A stretch of 36,621 nt of DNA from Nanobdellota archaeon (GCA_017610405.1 JAFCCD010000002.1:1-36621), one strand, 5' to 3'; shown: positions 27,985-36,010, numbered from the stretch's first letter. Program-made: numbers and translations. Notes: generated by a model from the letters alone, not told the origin.

Positions 27985-28276
27985 TTAATGCTTTATCTGA
28001 TTTCCATTCTTGATTAAATGCATAACTGGAAACCTTAACAACATTTGAACCTGCATTTATTATCCATGTAAAATAAGTCTTTACTGCAGAAGATATTCCT
28101 TCTACACTTGCAAAATTAATGTTTTTGCCAGAAAGAACCAAATATCCTGTTAAAAACAAAAAAGAAATTCCTAAAAAAATGAAAATAAAAGCTGTTTTTG
28201 TCCTAAGATTATTCCATTTAAATGCTATCAAAATAAGCAATATGATTCCTATTGCAATTATAATCAAATTCACCAT
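27971..28276 (-). CDS. Small membrane protein
   Basis: 101 aa, two N-terminal TM helices. Confidence 0.6.
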   Translation of the reverse strand: MVNLIIIAIGIILLILIAFKWNNLRTKTAFIFIFLGISFLFLTGYLVLSGKNINFASVEGISSAVKTYFTWIINAGSNVVKVSSYAFNQEWKSDKALNDTG

Positions 28277-28346
28277 TTTTTGTAAATTTTCCTTCTTTTA
28301 TATAAAACAGAAGCTATATAAAAATCTTTCTAAATATCAAAAAAAA

Positions 28347-28799
28347 TTAGAATAAATATCTCAAAATAAGGAAAACATTCAAGAATCCAAGAATTAAATT
28401 TATTGTTTTTTCAGCTTTTCCATTTGGGACAATAAATCCTTTAGATCTCATCTTCAAAGGCCAAAATGGACGGGTTCCTCCAACAGTAATACTATCAAAA
28501 AATAAATGAAAAGAATAACCAATAAAGAACGGAAGAGCCAGGATAGGATAAAAAAAAGCCAAGATTAAAGAAAGGAAAATGCACCATGTGTAACTATGCA
28601 TAAAATCTTTATATGATTTGGATTTTAATTTTCTCATAAGTTTATAATCTTTTTTAGGAGCTATTACAGAATCAATATCTGGTAATATACTTGCAAGTAA
28701 AACAATGGGGAAAAATATAATTTTATTACTTGCATTTGGAAGAAAATAAAGAGCCACAAAAAGCCCTAACAAAAGATGTGTTTTTTTAAACATGAACAT
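28347..28799 (-). CDS. DUF457/YdjM-like membrane-bound metal-dependent hydrolase
   Basis: 150 aa, THLLLGLFVALYF...LLASILPDIDS...HSYTWCIF...GYSFHLFFDSITVGGTRPFWP. Confidence 0.88.
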   Translation of the reverse strand: MFMFKKTHLLLGLFVALYFLPNASNKIIFFPIVLLASILPDIDSVIAPKKDYKLMRKLKSKSYKDFMHSYTWCIFLSLILAFFYPILALPFFIGYSFHLFFDSITVGGTRPFWPLKMRSKGFIVPNGKAEKTINLILGFLNVFLILRYLF

Positions 28800-28899
28800 A
28801 AAAGAGATTTTGTAAATTTAAATTTATCCTTTAACCTATAAAGTCTAAAAATAATGAAAAAGAGAATATTTTAATACCCTTTTTGTAAATATTTGATAT

Positions 28900-28972
28900 A
28901 GCCCTATAGTCTAGTGGTCAAAGATACGACCCTCTGGAGGTCGTGACCCAGGTTCGAATCCTGGTGGGGCTA
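28900..28972 (+). tRNA. tRNA-Gln (CTG)
   Basis: Acceptor AGCCCTA/TGGGGCT+A, anticodon arm CGACC-CTCTGGA-GGTCG, T-arm CCAGG-TTCGAAT-CCTGG. Confidence 0.92.
28952..28972 (+). repeat. Direct repeat GTTCGAATCCTGGTGGGGCTA, copy 1 (tRNA-Gln 3' end)
   Basis: 21 nt identical to 29025-29045. Confidence 0.92.
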
Positions 28973-29024
28973 TTTATTCTAGGATTCGGTGGACGCAGGA
29001 TCGAAAACCCGCAGGTGGTTTTCA

Positions 29025-29045
29025 GTTCGAATCCTGGTGGGGCTA
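29025..29045 (+). repeat. Direct repeat copy 2 (tRNA-Gln 3' fragment)
   Basis: GTTCGAATCCTGGTGGGGCTA exact copy; not embedded in a foldable tRNA. Confidence 0.92.
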
Positions 29046-29174
29046 CTCATAATTAACTACAACAGAAATGATGCTCTTATTTGATAGGGTAATAATTCGG
29101 GTGAGGGGTTAGGTTGGGGGGCTAGGTAAGGGGAAAAAGAAAGATTTATATAGCACTTATAGTTAATATATAAT

Positions 29175-29411
29175 ATGGAAAAAACAACAATACAAATAAA
29201 TATTGATACACTTAAAAGATTAAAATCTTTAAAAAATTTTGAAAGACAATCCTATGATGAACTTTTAGTTAGTTTAATAAATAATTATGAAGAAGAAATT
29301 ATGAGTGAAGAAGAAATTAGTGAAATACAAAATGGTTTAGAAGATATTAAAAGAGGGGATGTTTATTCTATTGAGTCTGTTGCTAAAGAATTAGGAATAA
29401 TTCTTAATTAA
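29175..29411 (+). CDS. Antitoxin, RelB-like
   Basis: 78 aa, TTIQINIDTLKRLKSLKNFERQSYDELLVSLIN; 1-nt gap to a RelE-type toxin ORF. Confidence 0.85.
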   Translation: MEKTTIQINIDTLKRLKSLKNFERQSYDELLVSLINNYEEEIMSEEEISEIQNGLEDIKRGDVYSIESVAKELGIILN

Positions 29412-29412
29412 A

Positions 29413-29661
29413 ATGTTTCAAATAGAATTGACCGAAACAGCAAAAGAATTTCTTAAAAAATTACAGAAAAAAGATTCTGAATTAATTTTGAAGAAAATTT
29501 ATTCGATAAAGGAAAATCCTTATAGATTTATCAGAAGATTACAAGGTAAAAAATTATGGAGATTGAGAATTGGAAATTATAGGGCAGTTGTTGATATGAT
29601 AATTTCTATAAATAAAATTATAGTAGTAAGAATTGGGCACAGAAAAAATGTTTACAATTAA
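29413..29661 (+). CDS. RelE/ParE family toxin
   Basis: 82 aa, ELTETAKEFLKKLQKKDSELILKKIYSIKENPYRFIRRLQGKKLWRLRIGNYRAVVDM...VVRIGHRKNVY. Confidence 0.93.
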   Translation: MFQIELTETAKEFLKKLQKKDSELILKKIYSIKENPYRFIRRLQGKKLWRLRIGNYRAVVDMIISINKIIVVRIGHRKNVYN

Positions 29662-29858
29662 TATTTAACAAATTTTCTCAGGGAACATTTATGTATGAGT
29701 AAGCTTTTATTTTCCTGTAAAATGTTAAAAAATAATAAAGTAAAAAAGAGGAAAATTGGTTCGGAAGACAAAAGAGTTAAAAATAAATCGAACCTTGAAT
29801 TTATCAAGAATCCTACTACCGATGACCAAACTCCCAAGTCCGTCGTTAGGCTCAAGGA

Positions 29859-29877
29859 GAATTTTGGTGGGGCTATT
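29859..29877 (+). repeat. Direct repeat copy 3 of tRNA-Gln 3' end (diverged)
   Basis: GAATTTTGGTGGGGCTATT versus GAATCCTGGTGGGGCTATT (28956-28974): 17/19 identical, 13 contiguous. Confidence 0.75.
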
Positions 29878-29939
29878 GCAAAATTCAGGTGTTTTTTAGC
29901 TATCACTAAATTTAAATACATAGAATTCTTAAAAGAATA

Positions 29940-30203
29940 ATGGCAAAAAAAGAAGAATCAAAAGAAATCGGAATAGTCTCAAGTTATTTTAGCCATGTAG
30001 GTGTAGCTGCTATAAAACTTTTAGATAAGATGAAACTAGGAGATACAATTCAGATAAAAGGACACACAACTGACTTTGAAATCCCTATAAAAAGCATACA
30101 GATTGAAAGAAAAGATGTAGAAAAAGCGAAAAAAGGGGACCATATAGGAATAAAAGTTCCTGATAAAGTGAGACCCAACGATAAAGTTTTTCTTGTTAAA
30201 TAG
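29940..30203 (+). CDS. EF-Tu/EF-1A domain 2-like small protein
   Basis: 87 aa, IGIVSSYFSHVGVAAIKLLDKMKLGDTIQIKGHTTDFEIPIKSIQIERKDVEKAKKGDHIGIKV. Confidence 0.85.
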   Translation: MAKKEESKEIGIVSSYFSHVGVAAIKLLDKMKLGDTIQIKGHTTDFEIPIKSIQIERKDVEKAKKGDHIGIKVPDKVRPNDKVFLVK

Positions 30204-30308
30204 ATAAAGTTTAAAATTAAAAAGAATTTTTATTATTTTTAATAGAAATAGGGGTAAACATAATTCTTTTAAATATTGGTTTTATGAAAATATTATAGGT
30301 TTTAAAAA

Positions 30309-30381
30309 GCCCCTGTAGTTCAGTGGCCAAGAATGCGGCCCTCTCACGGCCGTGACCTGAGTTCGAATCTCGGCAGGGGCG
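30309..30381 (+). tRNA. tRNA-Glu (CTC)
   Basis: Acceptor GCCCCTG/CAGGGGC+G, anticodon arm CGGCC-CTCTCAC-GGCCG, T-arm TGAG-TTCGAAT-CTCG. Confidence 0.94.
30373..30381 (+). repeat. Direct repeat GCAGGGGCG, copy 1 (tRNA-Glu(CTC) 3' end)
   Basis: 9-bp exact match to 31038-31046. Confidence 0.7.
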
Positions 30382-30441
30382 TTCGCACTTCTTAAACAGA
30401 ACATTTATAAATTTAAAGACACACATACTATTAATAAACAC

Positions 30442-30467
30442 CATGGGGATAGGAAACTAACCCCATG
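30442..30467 (+). promoter_or_regulatory. Leader hairpin with GAAA tetraloop upstream of NYN gene
   Basis: CATGGGG-A-TAG-GAAA-CTA-A-CCCCATG: 10 pairs plus one A:A mismatch, 8 nt before ATG 30476; TATA-like atttataaat around 30402-30411. Confidence 0.7.
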
Positions 30468-30475
30468 ATTTTAAA

Positions 30476-31009
30476 ATGAAAAGATTTTCTATTTATATTG
30501 ATGGAAGTAATTTTTATTTTTCTGTAAGAGATAAATTCAAATGTAAGATAAATATAGAAAAATTTTGTAAAAAACTTGTTAAAAATAATGAATTAGTACA
30601 GATTAATTATTATATTGCTCCAGTTGGAGAGAGCAATCCTAAGATGTATTCCAAACAACAAAAGTTTTTTGAAAAACTAAAGAAAATTCCTAAATTAAAG
30701 ATTATTTTCGGAAGATTAAAAAAGCATAAAAAAGATGGTAAAGAATTTTATGTTGAAAAAGCAACAGATGTTAATCTTGCTCTTGGTATAGTCTTAGATG
30801 CACAAGCAAATATTTATGATGAAGCATTTTTAATTTCAAATGATGGGGATTTTTCAGGAGCAGTAGAAGCTTCTATTAAGAGATTTAATAAAAAAATAAA
30901 TTATGTTGCAATTAGTACAAACAAATCTATTTCATATCATTTAAAAAAAGTGGCTTCTAAAACAATTAAGGTTAATAAAGAATTTATTTCTGATGCAATA
31001 ATTTATTAA
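30476..31009 (+). CDS. NYN domain (LabA/DUF88, PIN-like) putative nuclease
   Basis: 177 aa; FSIYIDGSNFYFSVRDKF, KATDVNLALGIVLDA, EAFLISNDGDFSGAVEAS. Confidence 0.92.
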   Translation: MKRFSIYIDGSNFYFSVRDKFKCKINIEKFCKKLVKNNELVQINYYIAPVGESNPKMYSKQQKFFEKLKKIPKLKIIFGRLKKHKKDGKEFYVEKATDVNLALGIVLDAQANIYDEAFLISNDGDFSGAVEASIKRFNKKINYVAISTNKSISYHLKKVASKTIKVNKEFISDAIIY

Positions 31010-31037
31010 TTTATACCCCTTTCTATAACTGTGTTCA

Positions 31038-31046
31038 GCAGGGGCG
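31038..31046 (+). repeat. Direct repeat GCAGGGGCG, copy 2
   Basis: Copy of the tRNA-Glu(CTC) 3' end 29 nt after the NYN stop. Confidence 0.7.
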
Positions 31047-31095
31047 CTTTTTTTTCTTCAGATAACTTTAAAAATTAATTTTCCCAGAAAATATC

Positions 31096-31212
31096 ATGAA
31101 ACGCTCATCAAGAAGGTGGAAAAAGAAAAAGCAAATGAGATGGAAATGGCAAAGAAAACGTCTCAGAAAAGAAAAGCGTAAAAGAAAGCTTAAAAGAGAG
31201 AGAAGTAAATAG
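31096..31212 (+). CDS. Candidate ribosomal protein eL41-like peptide (38 aa)
   Basis: MKRSSRRWKKKKQMRWKWQRKRLRKEKRKRKLKRERSK, below the ORF track cutoff; TATA-like ctttaaaaatta about 25 nt upstream of ATG. Confidence 0.6.
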   Translation: MKRSSRRWKKKKQMRWKWQRKRLRKEKRKRKLKRERSK

Positions 31213-31308
31213 TTTTATCCAATTAATAAAATTTTTATTGTCATTATTATCCTAAAAAGCCAGAATCAGTATAACAATCTTTATTAACTAATCCGCATAA
31301 AAAAGGCT

Positions 31309-32268
31309 ATGGCAAGTGAAATCTGGACAGAAAAATATAGGCCAACAATCTTTTCAGAACTTATAGGACAGGAAGAAATTGTAAAAAAAGTCCAATCACT
31401 CACGAATTCCCTAAACATCCCTCATCTTCTCTTTGCAGGTCCTGCAGGAACAGGAAAATCCAGTCTTGCACTTATAATTGTAAAAGAACTTTTCGGAAAA
31501 AACTGGAAAGAAAACTATCTCGAACTTAATGCCAGTGATGAAAGGGGGATTAATATTGTAAGAGAAAAAGTAAAGAATTTTGCAAGAACAAAATCATTAG
31601 GAAATGTTCCATTCAAAATTATTTTTTTAGATGAAGCAGATGCTCTTACACCTGAAGCTCAACAAGCATTAAGAAGAACTATGGAAAACTACTCTGCAAC
31701 CTGTAGATTTATTCTTTCTTGTAATTATTCAAGTAAAATTATTGATCCCATTCAATCTCGATGTGCAATTTTTAGATTCAAGCTTTTAGAAAACAAAGAT
31801 ATTAAAAAAATTCTTGATAAAATTTCTGGAATGGAAAAAATTTCTATAACCCCAGAAGCAGAAGAACTTCTTTATGAAGGAAGTGAAGGAGATTGTAGAA
31901 GAGTAATTAATTTATTGCAATCAACATCATCAATATCTCCTTTAATAAATGCTGAATTAATTTCAACAATTATTTCAAGTGCAAAACCAAAAGACATTAG
32001 GGTTGTTCTAGATTATGCTCTTTCAGGAGATTTTCAAAAATCAAGAGAAAAACTTTTAGATGTTATGCTTAAAGAAAGTATCTCTGGACAAGATGTAATT
32101 AAAGCAATTCAAAAAGAGATTTGGAATCTTCCTGTAGAACCAGAATTAAAAGTTAAGCTCACAGAAAAAACAGGTGAAACAGAATTCCATATTGTTGAAG
32201 GCTCTGATCCATTTATTCAGCTTCAATCTCTTGTCGCTTCGTTTGTTCTTGCTGGTTTAGGAAAATAA
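31309..32268 (+). CDS. rfcS: Replication factor C small subunit
   Basis: 319 aa; WTEKYRPTIFSELIGQEEIV, FAGPAGTGKSSLAL, LNASDERGI, IIFLDEADALTPEAQQALRRTME. Confidence 0.96.
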   Translation: MASEIWTEKYRPTIFSELIGQEEIVKKVQSLTNSLNIPHLLFAGPAGTGKSSLALIIVKELFGKNWKENYLELNASDERGINIVREKVKNFARTKSLGNVPFKIIFLDEADALTPEAQQALRRTMENYSATCRFILSCNYSSKIIDPIQSRCAIFRFKLLENKDIKKILDKISGMEKISITPEAEELLYEGSEGDCRRVINLLQSTSSISPLINAELISTIISSAKPKDIRVVLDYALSGDFQKSREKLLDVMLKESISGQDVIKAIQKEIWNLPVEPELKVKLTEKTGETEFHIVEGSDPFIQLQSLVASFVLAGLGK

Positions 32269-32278
32269 AGGGGCAAAT

Positions 32279-32743
32279 ATGACAAAAATAGAAACAGTAT
32301 CAATAATTTATCAACATCCAAAAATACTTCTAGGTATGAAAAAAGTTAGGTTTGGGAAAGGATTGTATAATGGATTTGGGGGAAGTGTTGAAAAAGATGA
32401 AGGCCTAATTAATTGTGCAATAAGAGAAACAAAAGAAGAAGCAGGAATTATCATGATAAATCCTATAGAAATGGGAGAGATATTATTTCATTTTCAAAGC
32501 ACAGAACCAAATCATGAAGTACATTTTTTTAAATCAAATCACTATATAGGAAAACCTAAAAAATCAAACGAGATGAAACCAAAATGGTTTAATATAAATA
32601 AAATTCCATATAAACAAATGTGGATTGATGATAAATATTGGTTACCACTCTTATTAGAAAATAAATTTTTCAAAGGAGAATTTCATCTTGATTTAGAAAG
32701 GAAAATAAAAGCATATGAATTAAATGAAGTACCAATATTATAA
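32279..32743 (+). CDS. NUDIX hydrolase (MutT/MTH1-like)
   Basis: 154 aa; Nudix box GGSVEKDEGLINCAIRETKEEAGI. Confidence 0.93.
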   Translation: MTKIETVSIIYQHPKILLGMKKVRFGKGLYNGFGGSVEKDEGLINCAIRETKEEAGIIMINPIEMGEILFHFQSTEPNHEVHFFKSNHYIGKPKKSNEMKPKWFNINKIPYKQMWIDDKYWLPLLLENKFFKGEFHLDLERKIKAYELNEVPIL

Positions 32744-32747
32744 TAAA

Positions 32748-33929
32748 ATGCCTGAAACAACAACCTGGACAGAAAAATATAGGCCAGTATATTTTATGGA
32801 TATAAAAGGGCAAGAATCAGCAGTTGAAAAAATAAGGGATTCTCTTCAAAAATCAGAAAAAGGTAAAAAAGCAATAATTCTTCATGGTCCTCCTGGAACG
32901 GGAAAAACAGCTCTTGCATATGTAGTTGCAAATGAAACAAAATCAGAAATTTTTGAATTAAATGCTTCAGATTTGAGAAATAAAAGAAAACTTCAAGAAA
33001 TTCTTCGTCCTGCAACAGAACAAAAACCATTAACAAAAAAAAGAAAGATTATCCTTATTGATGAGGTTGATGGAATCTCAACTGATAGAGGAGGAATTAC
33101 AGAATTGCTTAAATTAACTGAATCTTCATCTCATTTAATGATAATGACTGCAAATGATATTTGGGATAAAAAATTTAGTGAACTGAGAAAAATGACTGAG
33201 TTAATTTCACTGAAAGAAATAGATTATAAGGCGATTAAGGATTTAATGATCCAAATTTTAAGAAAAGAAAAGAAATTTATTGAAAATGATGTTTTGACAA
33301 ATATCACCCTAAAAGCCCATGGAGATATGAGAGCTGCAATAAATGACTTGCAGATGGCGACAAGTCTTCCTGATCCTTCACAAATTTTAATTGATGAAAG
33401 AAATAAGGAATTAGATATCTTCTCTATCCTAAGAATGATATTTAAAGGAAAACCAACAAATGCACATTTAAAAATTTTTAATTCAATAAATAAACCGCTA
33501 GATGAGATTATGCTTTGGATTGAAGAAAATCTTCCTGCAGAATATTCTGGAGAAGAACTTGTAAAAGCATATGAATTACTAGGTAAAGTTGATATATTCA
33601 AAAGAAGAATTTATCGGCAGCAGTATTGGAGATTTCTAGTTTATGAAAATGCATTTTTAAGTTATGGCATTGCAAGTTCAAAAACTTCTGGGAAAACAGG
33701 ATTCACAAATTACAAAAGGCCAACAAGAATTCTGAAAATGTGGCTAAATAACAGAAGAACTGAAAAGAAAAAATCAATTGCAAAAAAATATGCACAATAT
33801 GCCCATATAGGGGTTAAACGCGCTCTTAAAGAATTTCCCACTATAGAAAGAGTGTTTCTAAAACCAGGAGTTCAAAAAGAACTAAAATTAACACAAGATG
33901 AAATAGAATATCTGAATAAAAACAATTAA
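32748..33929 (+). CDS. rfcL: Replication factor C large subunit
   Basis: MPETTTWTEKYRPVYFMDIKGQE, LHGPPGTGKTALAY, LIDEVDGIS; ATG 32748 is a better start than the track's 32724. Confidence 0.95.
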   Translation: MPETTTWTEKYRPVYFMDIKGQESAVEKIRDSLQKSEKGKKAIILHGPPGTGKTALAYVVANETKSEIFELNASDLRNKRKLQEILRPATEQKPLTKKRKIILIDEVDGISTDRGGITELLKLTESSSHLMIMTANDIWDKKFSELRKMTELISLKEIDYKAIKDLMIQILRKEKKFIENDVLTNITLKAHGDMRAAINDLQMATSLPDPSQILIDERNKELDIFSILRMIFKGKPTNAHLKIFNSINKPLDEIMLWIEENLPAEYSGEELVKAYELLGKVDIFKRRIYRQQYWRFLVYENAFLSYGIASSKTSGKTGFTNYKRPTRILKMWLNNRRTEKKKSIAKKYAQYAHIGVKRALKEFPTIERVFLKPGVQKELKLTQDEIEYLNKNN

Positions 33930-33953
33930 AAATCTCTATCTCTTTTTTTAGAT

Positions 33954-35221
33954 ATGGCTTATGACATAATAGTAGGAAGAAATGCTGCTGATAAAAAAGC
34001 TTTTGCAGATAGGGGACTTATTTTTGTGGGTAAAAGTTATGTAAAGATGGGGCAATATACTTCCCTAAGTAATAAAATTTTAATGGATATTGCAAGGAGC
34101 CATGTTGTTCTTGTAGCTGGAAAAAGAGGTTAAATCTACCAAAAGAAGCAAGACAGAATATAGGCTCTTTAATTTTTGATACAATGGGAATTTATTGGAC
34201 AATGAAATTCAAAAATGAGAAAGATCGTAAACTTCTTTCTGAATGGAACCTAAATTCAGACAATCTTCCTATAAAAGTTTTTGTTCCTTTTGGCCATTAT
34301 GACAGTTATATTAACAAAGGAATTCCTGTAGATGAAAAATTTGCACTTGATGTTAATGAGATGAATTCAGAAGATTGGATTTTAACTTTTGGACTTGACA
34401 TTATTCATCCAATATCTGTTTTAATCCAAAGAACTCTTATAAAACTTAAAAAAAGAGGAGAATTTGGTATTGATGAAATAATTGAAAATTTGCAAAAAGA
34501 AGAAAAAACTTCTCAAGAAATAAAAAATGCTGCAACTGGACTTTTTGAAGCTGCGAATACTTGGGGAATTTTTGCGAAAAAAGATGAAAAAGCAACACTT
34601 GTTAGAGACTTAGTTACTGGGGGAACCACAACAATTCTTGATTTAAGTGTATACAATGCTGTTGGTGCATTCAATATCAGGGCTCTTGCAATTAGTTTAT
34701 TATCAAGAAAAATTTTCAATGCAAGGATGAATGCTAGAAAAAAAGAAGAAATTGATTCTGTCTCAAAAGGACTTGATTTTTTATCAGGAACAGAAAAAAA
34801 AGAGCATCCTCTTACCTGGATTTTTATTGACGAAGCACATGAATTTTTACCTTTAGGAAAAAAAACAGTTGCAACAGACGCACTTATTCAACTTCTTCGA
34901 GAAGGAAGGCAGCCAGGAATCTCTTTGGTTCTTGCAACACAACAACCAGGACAGATCAATCGTGATGTTATGACTCAATCAGATATTATTATATCACATA
35001 GGGTTACTTCTAAACCAGATGTAGAAGCACTAAATTATATTATGCAATCTTATGTTCTTGAAAGTATTAAAAAACAAATGGATGATTTACCAAGCTTAAA
35101 AGGTTCTGCAATAATTCTTGATGACAATTCAGAAAGAATTTATCCTATACAAATGCGACCAAGATTCACTTGGCACGGAGGCGAGGCTCCAACTGCAATA
35201 AAGGCAGAGAAGAAATTATAA
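33954..35221 (+). pseudogene. HerA/DUF87-type helicase-like ATPase, frame broken at the Walker A site
   Basis: First frame MAYDIIVGRNAADKKAFADRGLIFVGKSYVKMGQ...ARSHVVLVAGKRG* (stop 34131); second frame continues NLPKEARQNIGSLIFDTMGIYWTMKFKNEKD... with TWIFIDEAHEFLP (Walker B) and LVLATQQPGQINRDVMTQSD. Confidence 0.82.
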
Positions 35222-36010
35222 TCACAAAATCTTAAAATCAATCCTAATTCTAAATTTATAAGGAGCAATTTCTCCTGCTTTCTTAATTTTTAATATTTTA
35301 ATCTTTTTGCGCGCTTTTTTTGCTTCTTCTTTTATTCTTTCAACAACTAAATTGATTTCCTCTTCTTTACAAAAATCATAATAAAAAATCTTTGTCCCCT
35401 TCTTACTCAACATAAATGCTTCTTTAAGAAAAGTTTCTTTAAGCTGGGGGCGAGGCATTGTAATAACATCAAACTTTTTTCTTTTTTTCTTTAATTTTAA
35501 AGCAACTCTTTTAATATCTCCAGGTAACAACTCAACATATTTTTTCAATTTGTTTAATTCAATATTCAGCTTTGCATATTTATTAGCCTCCCTATTTATC
35601 TCATTAGAATAAACTTTTTGTGCCTTTGAATTTTTTGCAATTACAATTGGATAAGGCCCAATACCTGCAAACATCACTAAAACCTCGTCTGTTTTTTTAA
35701 CTTTTTGAGAAATTTCTTTTCTTTCATTGCTTAATCTAGAAGAAAAATATGTTTTATCTATATTAAATCTGAAAACACAATTATTTTCCCTATACAAAAC
35801 CTCTTTTGTCTTTTCTCCTGCAATATGTTTTGTTTGTTGTTTTCTCAATCTTCCTTTGAATTTACCAATTTTTTCAACAACAGTTTTTACTGATTTATAC
35901 TGTTTTAACAATTTTTCAGCAAATTTTTTTTTATCTTTAAATTTCGCTTCCCTGTCAAATTTCACAATTACAATATTCCCAAAAATATCAAAAGCACGAG
36001 GGGTTTTCAT
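35222..36010 (-). CDS. Trm5/TYW2-like class I tRNA (m1G37) methyltransferase
   Basis: 262 aa; EVLVMFAGIGPYPIVIAKNSKAQKVYSNEINREANKYAKLNIELNKL, DVITMPRPQLKETFL. Confidence 0.88.
   Translation of the reverse strand: MKTPRAFDIFGNIVIVKFDREAKFKDKKKFAEKLLKQYKSVKTVVEKIGKFKGRLRKQQTKHIAGEKTKEVLYRENNCVFRFNIDKTYFSSRLSNERKEISQKVKKTDEVLVMFAGIGPYPIVIAKNSKAQKVYSNEINREANKYAKLNIELNKLKKYVELLPGDIKRVALKLKKKRKKFDVITMPRPQLKETFLKEAFMLSKKGTKIFYYDFCKEEEINLVVERIKEEAKKARKKIKILKIKKAGEIAPYKFRIRIDFKIL

Noticed and set aside
29658-29940. Overlapping ORFs 29658-29921 (-) and 29695-29940 (+)
   Set aside because: They span the diverged tRNA-Gln repeat and do not look like known proteins; more likely non-coding or decayed islet DNA.
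30217-30444. 75-aa minus ORF containing RPCRDSNSGHGRERAAFLATELQGL
   Set aside because: It is the antisense translation of tRNA-Glu(CTC), a well-known false ORF type.
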